Program-made: the position numbers and the translations under genes
Assembly (NCBI GenBank): GCA_959603585.1
Contig: CAUGYD010000004.1
Location: 124,001-188,000, forward strand
DNA from: Scatosoma sp900555925
GTDB lineage: Bacteria; Bacillota; Clostridia; Christensenellales; Borkfalkiaceae
DNA: 64,000 nucleotides
Reading direction: 5' to 3'
The notes under the pieces: model-generated
What the model was told of the DNA's origin: nothing
What the model saw: only the letters and a program-made list of their open reading frames with translations
Database searches by the model: none
In this document: one piece after another, positions 23,452-31,636 of the stretch
How the letters are laid out: the number at the start of each line of letters is the position of its first letter
Numbering within the stretch: position 1 is the first letter of the stretch

Positions 23452-25209
23452 ATGAACAATTTTAGAGTCACTATCAACGGCACCCATTACACAAACGCAG
23501 TTTTCCCTTTCAAGTACGGGGAATTTTTAGACGAGCAACTTGATTATGCAACGTTAACGCTTTCCCGCGTATCTACGGAAATCTTTGCTCCGCTTACGCC
23601 CGTAACGGTGGAAATCATAAGCCGAGGGACAAACGGAACGCAGACCAAAACAAAAAACTATATCATAGCAAACGACGACGGACGGGAAACGCCGAACGGT
23701 TCGGGATTTTATCGACATGAACTTACACTTGTAGAGGAAACGAAGTACCTTGAAGGCTTTATGGTAGAGAGTCTTTGCGTTACCAATGCGGGCGGGAGAG
23801 ATTATAAAACGATTAAGCCTTTTGTTGAGGAATTTGAAAACAATTATTTAGTCGTTACAGTTCCCGATTATTTTTATACTCCTGTACCCGTAGGGACAAT
23901 TTTTAAGATACCTAACGTTGATGAAATTACCAATATAAAAGATACGACTTATCCTATTTATGGGTTTGGGACTAATCCCTATTATGTAACGGTAACTTAT
24001 TCGTCAGGTGAACAAGAAAAGTTTGAAATATCTACAAGAACGGGAGACGTAAATGGCAATGTTAATGTAACTTCTGGCGTGCAAACAGTAAATTATAGAT
24101 TTCAATTAGACGCAAATGGCGGTGCCCCTTGGATAGATTTTAGTTTTTCTTTATATGGATCAACCAATAAATATCCGTTGAAGCCATGGACAATAAAAGA
24201 GGTGATAAATCGGGCATTGGAGCTTGTGGAGCCTTTGGTATGGGACGGGAGCGCGACGAGGGAAGAAACGCAAGAAACAAGCATGATGGTGACGTTGAGC
24301 GGAAACCCGCCGTCTTTCTCAAATACGGGTTCGATTTCACGTGGAAAGATAACAAGCGCGGTAATTACAAACAGAGATATTTTCTTGCAATACAGGATAA
24401 GGATTTTGATAAGTCATACCGATACGACATACACTGTAACGGCTTCGGCGCCTTCGGGAACAATCACTCCGATTTTATCGGCGCAAATAGAATTGACGGT
24501 GGAACAGACGGGGAATTATGTTGTACCGCCGAGGTTTCAATTTGCATATAAAGACCCGACAGACGCGGAAGAAATTGCTTTGTTCGACCAATACTCACCC
24601 GAATTTACGTTTACACGGTGTACGCTTCGGGAGTTATTGCAAGAGATAGGGGGATATATCCACGCAGAGCCGCGTTTAAGCGGGAATACAATCACATTCG
24701 ATAGATACGGCGGGCAAGAGCTTGCGACTTACTACGACGTAAATAAGAAGGCTATAACGAATCTCAACGAATATAATTATTGCGGAAAACAAGTCTCTTA
24801 CGGAATAGAGCAAGCCTTAACGAAGATAGACAGTTATGTGGATAATCTCGTCAATCAAATCAATTCTTCGAGGGCGACGGTCGGACAGCCGTATTCAAAC
24901 GGGTATCAGACATTAAGAGTAGATTCTTCGTATATCAGATTGGAAGAAAACGAAGGAACGATATTTCCGAGTGTATTCCCGATACTGAAAGTAGAAAAGT
25001 TTTATTGGACAGATACAAACACGGGAACAAAGTACGACATTACCCCGTATTTGTTTGAGAAATCTATATACGATTCTCAATTATCGTCATATACGGACGT
25101 ATATCCCGCTTCAAAATGTTATGCTCTACATTACACGCAAGGCGATACGAATATAGGAGGATTTTTCTTCAAGGTTCCTAATGCGGCAAGTCCTGTTTTT
25201 GAACAGTAA
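23452..25209 (+). CDS. Phage tail/baseplate hub-like protein
   Basis: A 585-residue protein starting MNNFRVTINGTHYTNAVFPFKYGEFLDEQLDYATLTL. An early beta-rich domain with YRHELTLVEETKYLEGFMVESLCVTN, a middle part with WTIKEVINRALELVEPLVWD, and a later FTFTRCTLRELLQEIGGYIHAEPRLSGNTITFDRYGG are arranged like tail hub or baseplate proteins of siphoviruses; the assignment rests on my recognition of these patterns, not on a search. There is no signal peptide. An AGGAG site precedes it. No other tail, capsid, portal or terminase gene is present in the element, so it is either a relic or has been kept for another use. Confidence 0.55.
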   Translation: MNNFRVTINGTHYTNAVFPFKYGEFLDEQLDYATLTLSRVSTEIFAPLTPVTVEIISRGTNGTQTKTKNYIIANDDGRETPNGSGFYRHELTLVEETKYLEGFMVESLCVTNAGGRDYKTIKPFVEEFENNYLVVTVPDYFYTPVPVGTIFKIPNVDEITNIKDTTYPIYGFGTNPYYVTVTYSSGEQEKFEISTRTGDVNGNVNVTSGVQTVNYRFQLDANGGAPWIDFSFSLYGSTNKYPLKPWTIKEVINRALELVEPLVWDGSATREETQETSMMVTLSGNPPSFSNTGSISRGKITSAVITNRDIFLQYRIRILISHTDTTYTVTASAPSGTITPILSAQIELTVEQTGNYVVPPRFQFAYKDPTDAEEIALFDQYSPEFTFTRCTLRELLQEIGGYIHAEPRLSGNTITFDRYGGQELATYYDVNKKAITNLNEYNYCGKQVSYGIEQALTKIDSYVDNLVNQINSSRATVGQPYSNGYQTLRVDSSYIRLEENEGTIFPSVFPILKVEKFYWTDTNTGTKYDITPYLFEKSIYDSQLSSYTDVYPASKCYALHYTQGDTNIGGFFFKVPNAASPVFEQ

Positions 25210-25307
25210 ATAAGGATTTTGAGTTAAGAAAATTTTATCAACAAGATAAAATTCGGGAAGACGCAGAGAAGATATTTGGCGATAATGATCCGCCGTTAGA
25301 AGGATAA
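25203..25307 (+). pseudogene. Short coding remnant after the tail-like gene
   Basis: The frame from 25203 to a TAA at 25307 reads KDFELRKFYQQDKIRED followed by an acidic end with DPPLEG, protein-like in composition and matching the codon use of the neighbours, but with no ATG, GTG or TTG. It looks like the 3' end of a gene whose start has been lost. Confidence 0.3.
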
Positions 25308-25442
25308 AATAAAAAAACAACAGAACCTCGCACGCCTCTTTACAATGCGTACCACGCGAGGTCGTTTAATTTTTAGGACAAAAGAAAAAGCGACTCTCGC
25401 CGCTCGGAAGGAAACATTGTTTGAGTTTTTCGGTAAAAAATT

Positions 25443-25463
25443 ATTGGGGAAGGATTGGGGAAG
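25443..25463 (+). repeat. Paired direct repeats ATTGGGGAAG, right end
   Basis: Copies at 25443-25452 and 25454-25463, same direction and period as the left pair, 49 bases before the right attachment repeat. Confidence 0.7.
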
Positions 25464-25512
25464 AATAGCCTCAATCCCTTATGGCAAAAGGCTTTCAGCC
25501 ATATTAAAGACG

Positions 25513-25559
25513 GCTTCACATGCATGAGGTCTTGGGTTCGAGCCCCAACGAGACCACCA
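25513..25559 (+). repeat. Attachment repeat, right copy (attR-like)
   Basis: Perfect 47-base copy of the tRNA-Val 3' part including the CCA end. It lacks the 5' half, so it is not a tRNA gene. It marks the right border of the element. Confidence 0.92.
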
Positions 25560-25567
25560 AAAATTAT

Positions 25568-25604
25568 CGGCAGGGATTTTTGAAGAATCCTTGTCGGTTT
25601 TTTA
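25568..25604 (+). terminator. Original terminator of tRNA-Val, displaced by the element
   Basis: CGGCAGGGATT pairs with AATCCTTGTCG (some G-U pairs), followed by TTTTTTATT. It stands 9 bases after the attR copy, just where a tRNA terminator would be before insertion. Confidence 0.65.
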
Positions 25605-25619
25605 TTATTAAAAATATAA

Positions 25620-25658
25620 TTGGAGGACAGAACATTGGCGTTCTGCCCTCCAATTTTT
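25620..25658. terminator. Terminator between the element and the glycosyltransferase gene
   Basis: TTGGAGG-A-CAGAAC pairs with GTTCTG-C-CCTCCAA around ATTGGC, then TTTTTAC on the plus strand and TTATATTTTTAATAA on the minus strand. About 170 bases from here to 25824 are very A+T-rich and I see no gene in them. Confidence 0.7.
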
Positions 25659-25824
25659 ACTTGGGAGTATAGGCAAAAGAAAATATTTTTATTATGTCTT
25701 AATTCTTTTTGATTTTATCATAATTTTCCTTTTATGTCAATCGATTTTTATAAAAAAACGAAATATTTTCTGAAAATGCCAATAAAAAATATATAAGACG
25801 TTCAATTTATTGAAATGAAGGCAT

Positions 25825-26994
25825 TCAGCGTGCCGAATCGAATTTTTCAGTATCCAATTTTCCATGGTTCGCGGCAAGGAATAGCATTTCTTCCATTTGT
25901 TTCATACATTCGTCCAAGGCAAATTTTTGAGAAAAATCGAGATATTTTTCGAGACAAATTCTTTTTTCTTCCTCGTGTTCTATCCAGTAATCTATTTTTT
26001 CAGAAAGCTCTTGGGGAGAATCATAGCGGAACAAGTTATTCTGTGTCAATGCAAAATATCGTGTTGCGCTCCGAGGAGAATCGGCGATAATAGGCAGTAA
26101 TCCGCCGCAAATCGCTTCGAGACAGGCGACGGATTCAATTTCTATTTCCGCCGTATGGACATATAAATCGGCATAAGAAATGACGTCGGCCAATTCTTCG
26201 CGTCCGAAAAACCGAAAGAGAGGGGGTACGGGAAGATCCGAGGCCTGTTTTTTCAGTTTTTCCTTATAGGGACCATCTCCGGCAAAAATCAACTGTAAAT
26301 TTTCGGCGTATTTTGAAAGTTTTGCCGCTTCGATTAAAATATGTTGTGCTTTTTCCTGAGAATATCTGCCCGAACAAAGAATAATAAATCGATCTCGATA
26401 CTCTCCTGGCCTTTCCGCGCATTTCTGCCGAGACAAAAAAAGCGGATTGACGCCGTTGGAAATGACAAATCCATTGGTAGGGCCGGTCGAATTTTCAAAT
26501 ACATTTCGGATAAATTGAGTAGGATAGTGTACGCAATCACAATATCGATAAACGGCACGGTAAAAATTTTTATAGACCTGTTCATTGAACCACTGATTAT
26601 TCATCATTTTGATGTGATTGGATACATTTTCTGCCTGACAATGAAAACTTGCCGTAATGGGAACTCCGAGAGAGCGCGCTATTTTTACAGCTGCTCTCGA
26701 AAGCGAAAACGGAACCAACAGATGTACCACGTCCACATTTTCGATGACTTTTTTCAAAATCCTTTTTTCCGGTCGCGCCAAGGTGACGCCGTTTTTTTCT
26801 ACATATCCGTTGAGAAACAGGAAGTTGATTTTGGGAACACGTATTTCGTCTTCCATCTTGGGAATATCCGATTCGGGACATACGATTATAAGGGAATGTC
26901 CGCGTTTTTTCAAAAAACGTATTAAATTCAGCGCTGCGATTGCCGTACCGTTATTTTCTTTTAAGGGTACGTCACAAATAATTGCAATTTTCAT
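25825..26994 (-). CDS. GT4 family glycosyltransferase
   Basis: A 389-residue GT-B enzyme of the GT4 family. The N-terminal half opens MKIAIICDVPLKENNGTAIAALNLIRFLKKRGH; the C-terminal half has VISNGVNPLFL, ILCSGRYSQEKAQHILIEAAKL, LIFAGDGPYKEKL and the retaining E-x7-E motif in EIESVACLEAICGG. The layout is like the monoglucosyl-diacylglycerol synthases and mannosyltransferases of Bacillota, so it may make a membrane glycolipid; donor and acceptor are not readable. Single-gene unit with its own promoter. Confidence 0.88.
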   Translation of the reverse strand: MKIAIICDVPLKENNGTAIAALNLIRFLKKRGHSLIIVCPESDIPKMEDEIRVPKINFLFLNGYVEKNGVTLARPEKRILKKVIENVDVVHLLVPFSLSRAAVKIARSLGVPITASFHCQAENVSNHIKMMNNQWFNEQVYKNFYRAVYRYCDCVHYPTQFIRNVFENSTGPTNGFVISNGVNPLFLSRQKCAERPGEYRDRFIILCSGRYSQEKAQHILIEAAKLSKYAENLQLIFAGDGPYKEKLKKQASDLPVPPLFRFFGREELADVISYADLYVHTAEIEIESVACLEAICGGLLPIIADSPRSATRYFALTQNNLFRYDSPQELSEKIDYWIEHEEEKRICLEKYLDFSQKFALDECMKQMEEMLFLAANHGKLDTEKFDSAR

Positions 26995-27031
26995 ATTTTT
27001 TCCTTATAGAGAATCTTAACCGTCGTTTTTA

Positions 27032-27060
27032 ATTATAAACGTTTGACTTCTATTTGTCAA
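27032..27060 (-). promoter_or_regulatory. Promoter of the GT4 gene
   Basis: On the minus strand: TTGACA, 17-base spacer, TATAAT, ending 38 bases before the start codon. Confidence 0.8.
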
Positions 27061-27087
27061 GAATACGAGGGAGATTTGTCTCAATCG

Positions 27088-27116
27088 TTGACAAAAATAA
27101 TATTTTATCGTATAAT
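27088..27116 (+). promoter_or_regulatory. Promoter of the Ser-rich lipoprotein
   Basis: TTGACA, 17-base spacer, TATAAT; the start codon is 30 bases further on. It is back to back with the GT4 promoter, with the -35 boxes 27 bases apart. Confidence 0.8.
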
Positions 27117-27145
27117 AAAATTAGTCATTCGGGAGAAAAAAATAG

Positions 27146-27466
27146 ATGAAAAAAGTTAAAAAGTTAGGATGGATTATCGCTTTATCCGTATTGTCGTTCG
27201 GAATTTTCGTCGCTTGTGTGACGCGGGACATCCACGACTCTCCGATATTTTCCGCTTCGGAACCGCCTGCGACCGTTTCGGAAGATTCGTTTTCTTCGGG
27301 GACCAGTCCGATTGCTCCGAGTTCATCTCCGTCCTCGGACGCTTTTTCCGATTCGGTTTCTGTTTCGGTTGATTCCTCTGCTTCGCAATCCGATTCAGCT
27401 TCCGATTCAGAGTATACTAATCCCGATTCCCCCGACGAAGAAGATAATTGGACGAATTTCTATTGA
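27146..27466 (+). CDS. Small Ser/Asp-rich lipoprotein
   Basis: 106 residues. A lipoprotein signal peptide (MKKVKKLGWIIALSVLSFGIFVAC, Cys24 in a lipobox FVAC) is followed by a low-complexity tail of Ser, Asp, Pro and Glu (SDSVSVSVDSSASQSDSAS and similar), with no folded domain visible. The tail looks like a flexible, perhaps glycosylated, surface spacer. The gene has its own consensus promoter and a strong terminator, so it is likely expressed although it has no recognizable function. Confidence 0.75.
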   Translation: MKKVKKLGWIIALSVLSFGIFVACVTRDIHDSPIFSASEPPATVSEDSFSSGTSPIAPSSSPSSDAFSDSVSVSVDSSASQSDSASDSEYTNPDSPDEEDNWTNFY

Positions 27467-27489
27467 GAGTAAGAATATAATACATAGAA

Positions 27490-27531
27490 AAACACAGCTC
27501 CATCGGTTTCCCGACGGAGCTGTGTTTTATT
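27490..27531. terminator. Bidirectional terminator
   Basis: AAACACAGCTCC-A-TCGG pairs with CCGACGGAGCTGTGTTT (one A-C mismatch) around TTTC, then TTTAT, between convergent genes. Confidence 0.85.
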
Positions 27532-27546
27532 CATTCCGAAAAGATA

Positions 27547-30500
27547 TTACTTTCCGGCCATCTTTTTGTAGTTTGCCAAACGCTCTTTCGAAGCCTCTTC
27601 CGTTTCCTTGTAGAGTTCTTCTGCCAAAGCGGGTTCGGTCTTTTTCAGGGAAGCGTAACGGACTTCGCCCTGTAAGAATGCCTGATAATCTCCCGTGGGA
27701 TCTTTGGAATCGAGCGTGAAAGGATTTTCTCCTTTTTCGGCCAACAGAGGATTATATCTGTAAAGCTGCCAGTATCCGCAGTCGACGGCGTTCTTTTCCT
27801 CGGTCTGGGATTTACCCATGTTGATGCCGTGGTTGATGCAGGGAGCATAGCAGATAATGAGGGAAGGTCCGTGATAAGCCTCCGCCTCTTTGAGCGCCTT
27901 TACAAACTGTGCCTTATCGGAACCCATAGAGCACTGCGCCACATATACGTAACCGTAGGTAGTCGCAATCATGCCGAGATCCTTTTTCTTCACTCTCTTG
28001 CCGCCCGCCGCGAACTTAGCGACCGCCGCGATGGGGGTAGATTTAGACGCCTGTCCGCCCGTGTTGGAATAAACTTCGGTATCCAAGACGAGAATGTTGA
28101 CGTCCTCGCCGGAAGCGATGACGTGATCGAGTCCGCCGTAGCCGATATCGTATGCCCAACCGTCGCCGCCGATGATCCAGAAGGATTTCTTCACGAGACA
28201 GTCTTTGTCCTTATAGACTTCTTTTGCGAGTTCGTCCGCTTCGCAGCCGCAATTCTTGCAGCCTTCGAGGCACTTGACGAGTTCTGCCGCCGCAGCTTTG
28301 CTGCCTTCCGCGTCGTTCATGGCCGCAATCCAGTTTTCGCAAGCGGCCTTGCCTTCCGCCCATGCAGTCCATTTTTCGGCCAAGGCGGCAACTTTGTCTT
28401 TCAGAGCATTTCTTCTCGCCTTATAGGCGAGGCTCATGCCGTAGCCGTATTCCGCGTTGTCCTCGAAAAGCGAGTTTGCCCAAGCGGGACCATGGCCTTC
28501 TTTGTTCTTGGTGTAAGGACACGTAGGGGAGGAGCCGCCGTAAATGGAGGAACAACCCGTCGCGTTGGCGATGATCATGCGGTCGCCGAACAACTGGGTG
28601 AGCACCTTGACGTAAGGCGTTTCGCCGCAGCCTGCACACGCGCCGGAGAACTCGAACAACGGCTGAGAGAACTGAGATTTTTTGACGTCGGCAAATTTAG
28701 CCGTAACGTCTTTGGGCGCGTAAGGAAGCTCCTGCGCAAATTCCCAATTCGCTTCTTCGCGTGCGGAAATCTTTTCGAGCGGAACCATATTGAGAGCACA
28801 AGCCGCAGGATCGGCCTTCTTTGCCCCCGCTTTGATGGCATCGTTCGTCGCCTTCTGATTCACGGGGCAAACGTCCGCGCAGACGCCGCAGCCCATACAG
28901 TCGAGCGGGGAAACCTGAATACGGAAACCGTAACCCTTCGCTTGAAGGGCGGGCTTGGTCTTAAAGTCGGCAGGAGTTTGAGTTCCCTCCGCTACGAGAT
29001 AGGGACGAATGGTCGCGTGAGGGCAGACGAAAGAGCACTGTGCGCACTGAATACATTTTTCGATGTTCCATTCGGGAACCAGAACCGCGACGCCGCGCTT
29101 TTCGAACTTCGTCGTACCTGTGGGAACAGAACCGTCCGCATTAAATGCGGAGGAAGGCAGTTTATCGCCTTCGAGCGCGAGAATGGGAGCTACGACGTTT
29201 CGGAAATACTCATCGTTTGCGAGCTTGACCATTTCCGCGCCTTCGGTCGTGGTGGCCCAGGAGGCGGGAATATCGATTTTCACGAGGTTGGCCTTAGCGG
29301 AATCGATGGCGTTATAATTCATCTGAACGATCGCGTCGCCCTTTCTGGAGAAGGACTTGTAGGCCATGTATTTCATGAGCGCCACGGCGGTATTCTTGTC
29401 GTTGGGATCCGCGCTTTCGTAGGGCATGATCTGACGGTTGATGCAGAAGAAAGCGGACTGTAAAATCGTGGAGGTCTTTCCGCGCAGTCCGAGCTCGCCC
29501 GCAATTTTAATGGCGTCGATGACGTACAGATTCGCGTGCTTTTTCGCAAGCATGTTCTTCATTTTCGCGGGAAGCTCTTTTTCAAGCGCTTCGAGCGTCG
29601 TCCATTCGCTGTTGAGCAGGAAGGAGCCGCCTTCTTTGAGGTCGCTGACCATGTCATAGCGGGTCACATAGGAAGGATTGTGGCAGGCGATGAAGTCAGC
29701 CGCGTCGATGAGATATTCCGACTGAATGGGTTTGTCTCCGAATCTTAAATGGGAAACGGTGATGCCGCCCGATTTTTTGGAATCGTAGAAGAAATACGCC
29801 TGTACGTATTTGTCGGTGTGATCGCCGATAATTTTGACGGTATTCTTGTTGGAGCCGACCGTACCATCGGAGCCGAGTCCGTAGAATTTACAGGAAGTGG
29901 AGCCCGCGGGCGCCGCATCGAATTTTTCCGAGAAATCGAGGGAAGAGTTCGTGACGTCCTCGTAAATGCCGACGGTGAAATGATTTTTCGGCTCTTTTGC
30001 TTCGAGGTTTTTATAGACGGAACGCACCATGGTAGGGGTGAATTCTTTGGAGCCGAGTCCGTATCTTCCGCCGTACACTTTGATGTCGCTGCGTCCTTTT
30101 TCGAGGAGAGCGGCGCATACGTCGAGATAGAGGGGTTCGCCGAGGGAGCCGGGTTCCTTCGTTCTGTCGAGGACGGCCAATTTTTTACAGGACGCGGGGA
30201 TTGCATCGACGAAAGCCGAGGCATCGAAGGGACGATACAGGCGGACTTTCAAAACGCCGTATTTTTTACCCTGTGCGTTCAGCTTGTTGATAGATTCCTC
30301 GATGGTTTCTGCGCCGGAGCCCATGACGACGATGACTTCTTCGGCATCGGGCGCGCCCACATAGTCGAACAGATGATAGCTTCTGCCCGTGTAATCGGAA
30401 ACGACTTTCATCATTTCGGAAACGATTTCGGGAACGGCCTGATAGTAGGAGTTTGCCGTTTCTCTGTTCTGGAAGTAGGTGTCGCCGTTCTGTGCAGTAC

Positions 30501-31167
30501 CCTTTTGAATGGGGTGTTCGGGATTGAGCGCGCGGGCCTTGAACGCGTCTACATATTTCTGCATACCGAGCTTATCGAACAGCGCCTTGATTTCGGCATA
30601 GTTGTTCGATTCGTCAAAGCCGTCCACTTTGGAATATTCGTGGGAGGTTCTGAACCCGTCGAAGAAATGCAGGAAGGGCACGCTGGATTTCAAAGTGGCG
30701 AGATGCGCGACGAGGGCGAGATCCATGACTTCCTGAACGGAAGAGGACGCGAGCATGGCAAATCCTGTCTGACGGCAAGCCATGACGTCGGAATGATCTC
30801 CGAAGATGTTCAGCGAGTGTGCGGCGAGGGCACGCGCGGAAACGTGCATGACCATGGGCAGCAATTCGCCGGAAATCTTATACATGTTGGGAATCATGAG
30901 GAGAAGTCCCTGAGACGCCGTGTAGGTGGTCGTCAAAGCTCCTGCCGAAAGTGAGCCGTGCACGGCGCCTGCGGCGCCGCCTTCCGACTGCATTTCGGCG
31001 ATTTTAAGGGGTTGTCCCCACATATTGGTCCTGTTGGCCGTAGCCCATTCGTCGGCGGATTCCGCCATAGGCGAAGAGGGGGTGATGGGGTAGATGGCGG
31101 CAACTTCCGAGAATGCGTACGCTACGTGCGACGCGGCGGTATTGCCGTCGATGGTCATTTTTTTCAT
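27547..31167 (-). CDS. nifJ: Pyruvate:ferredoxin (flavodoxin) oxidoreductase
   Basis: Oxidizes pyruvate with CoA to acetyl-CoA, CO2 and reduced ferredoxin, the central step of clostridial fermentation. The 1206-residue single chain has domain I (IYPITPSSPMAESADEW), the gamma-like and delta-like parts, two 4Fe-4S ferredoxin motifs (CIQCAQCSFVCPHA and CMGCGVCADVCPVN), and the thiamine-diphosphate part with GACAGCGETPY, ATGCSSIYGGSSPTCPYT and GDGWAYDIGYGGLDH. The C-terminal NHGINMGKSQTEEKNAVDCGYW is typical. I start at MKKMTIDGNTAASHVAYAFSEV (31167), preceded by ACGGAGG; the frame is open to 31914 but that part overlaps the ECF gene and has no matching sequence. Confidence 0.97.
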   Translation of the reverse strand: MKKMTIDGNTAASHVAYAFSEVAAIYPITPSSPMAESADEWATANRTNMWGQPLKIAEMQSEGGAAGAVHGSLSAGALTTTYTASQGLLLMIPNMYKISGELLPMVMHVSARALAAHSLNIFGDHSDVMACRQTGFAMLASSSVQEVMDLALVAHLATLKSSVPFLHFFDGFRTSHEYSKVDGFDESNNYAEIKALFDKLGMQKYVDAFKARALNPEHPIQKGTAQNGDTYFQNRETANSYYQAVPEIVSEMMKVVSDYTGRSYHLFDYVGAPDAEEVIVVMGSGAETIEESINKLNAQGKKYGVLKVRLYRPFDASAFVDAIPASCKKLAVLDRTKEPGSLGEPLYLDVCAALLEKGRSDIKVYGGRYGLGSKEFTPTMVRSVYKNLEAKEPKNHFTVGIYEDVTNSSLDFSEKFDAAPAGSTSCKFYGLGSDGTVGSNKNTVKIIGDHTDKYVQAYFFYDSKKSGGITVSHLRFGDKPIQSEYLIDAADFIACHNPSYVTRYDMVSDLKEGGSFLLNSEWTTLEALEKELPAKMKNMLAKKHANLYVIDAIKIAGELGLRGKTSTILQSAFFCINRQIMPYESADPNDKNTAVALMKYMAYKSFSRKGDAIVQMNYNAIDSAKANLVKIDIPASWATTTEGAEMVKLANDEYFRNVVAPILALEGDKLPSSAFNADGSVPTGTTKFEKRGVAVLVPEWNIEKCIQCAQCSFVCPHATIRPYLVAEGTQTPADFKTKPALQAKGYGFRIQVSPLDCMGCGVCADVCPVNQKATNDAIKAGAKKADPAACALNMVPLEKISAREEANWEFAQELPYAPKDVTAKFADVKKSQFSQPLFEFSGACAGCGETPYVKVLTQLFGDRMIIANATGCSSIYGGSSPTCPYTKNKEGHGPAWANSLFEDNAEYGYGMSLAYKARRNALKDKVAALAEKWTAWAEGKAACENWIAAMNDAEGSKAAAAELVKCLEGCKNCGCEADELAKEVYKDKDCLVKKSFWIIGGDGWAYDIGYGGLDHVIASGEDVNILVLDTEVYSNTGGQASKSTPIAAVAKFAAGGKRVKKKDLGMIATTYGYVYVAQCSMGSDKAQFVKALKEAEAYHGPSLIICYAPCINHGINMGKSQTEEKNAVDCGYWQLYRYNPLLAEKGENPFTLDSKDPTGDYQAFLQGEVRYASLKKTEPALAEELYKETEEASKERLANYKKMAGK

Positions 31168-31278
31168 CCAAAAGCCTCCGTTTATATAATTCGTGTATTT
31201 ATCGGGCGGGCCGCGGCGCGTCGTTCCGAAAAAGGAAAAACGGTCCGCCGAAATCCGCTCTGTTTCACATACGATAAT

Positions 31279-31307
31279 ATTATACTTTCTTTTTTCGTTT
31301 AAGTCAA
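31279..31307 (-). promoter_or_regulatory. Promoter of nifJ
   Basis: On the minus strand: TTGACT, 17-base spacer, TATAAT. The leader before the start codon is about 105 bases and GC-rich at 31200-31240. Confidence 0.78.
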
Positions 31308-31453
31308 TACCAAAACGCACAAAAATCAAAAGAAATTGGTGTAAAATACGTGTAAAATTCTTTTCGGAGTGTTTATGCGGGGCAGATTTCGGGTATAGAG
31401 TCCGAAGCACCGAAAAAAAATTGTCGGAAAAATAGAATTTCACCTTATTTTCA

Positions 31454-31482
31454 TTGTATTGACGAAAAAAATTTGCTATAAT
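31454..31482 (+). promoter_or_regulatory. Promoter of the ECF transporter operon
   Basis: TTGTAT, 17-base spacer, TATAAT. The leader to the start at 31637 is about 148 bases and structured. Confidence 0.65.
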
Positions 31483-31507
31483 AATAAGGTATATAAACAG
31501 TAAGGTC

Positions 31508-31565
31508 CGCAAGACGTTTTTGCGGCGGTCTCCTCCCGAAATTTCGGGATATCGGGGCGACCGCC
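31508..31565 (+). other. Structured 5' leader of the ECF operon
   Basis: CCGCAA (31508-31513) can pair with TTGCGG (31520-31525). Overlapping this, GGCGGTC (31524-31530) can pair with GACCGCC (31559-31565), enclosing a CCCGAAATTTCGGG palindrome. The two folds share bases and exclude each other. I recognize no known riboswitch and there is no U tract, so function is open. Confidence 0.35.
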
Positions 31566-31636
31566 TTAAAGGCATGTATGAAATTTGTGGCGAAGAGACG
31601 GCGGCGCGGATTTTGAAGAGCGGAAAAAACGAAATT

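Larger units (their letters stand above)
20401..25559. mobile_element. 5.1-kb integrated element in tRNA-Val
   Basis: Bounded by a perfect 47-bp direct repeat of the tRNA 3' part. Inside each end is a pair of ATTGGGGAAG repeats with 11-base period. Contents from the left: tRNA terminator, tyrosine recombinase C-terminal fragment, glycine-rich protein, hicB, hicA, three small membrane proteins, a phage tail/baseplate-like protein and a short coding remnant. The DNA is visibly richer in A and T than its surroundings. It is either a deleted prophage or a phage satellite; with the recombinase cut short it cannot excise by itself. Confidence 0.88.

Noticed and set aside
25345..25527. A 60-residue plus-strand ORF at the right end of the element
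   Set aside because: It crosses the paired repeats and runs into the attachment repeat, has no clear ribosome site and no protein-like pattern.
25513..25559. A second tRNA gene
   Set aside because: Only the anticodon-to-CCA part is present; the sequence before it cannot form the acceptor or D arms.
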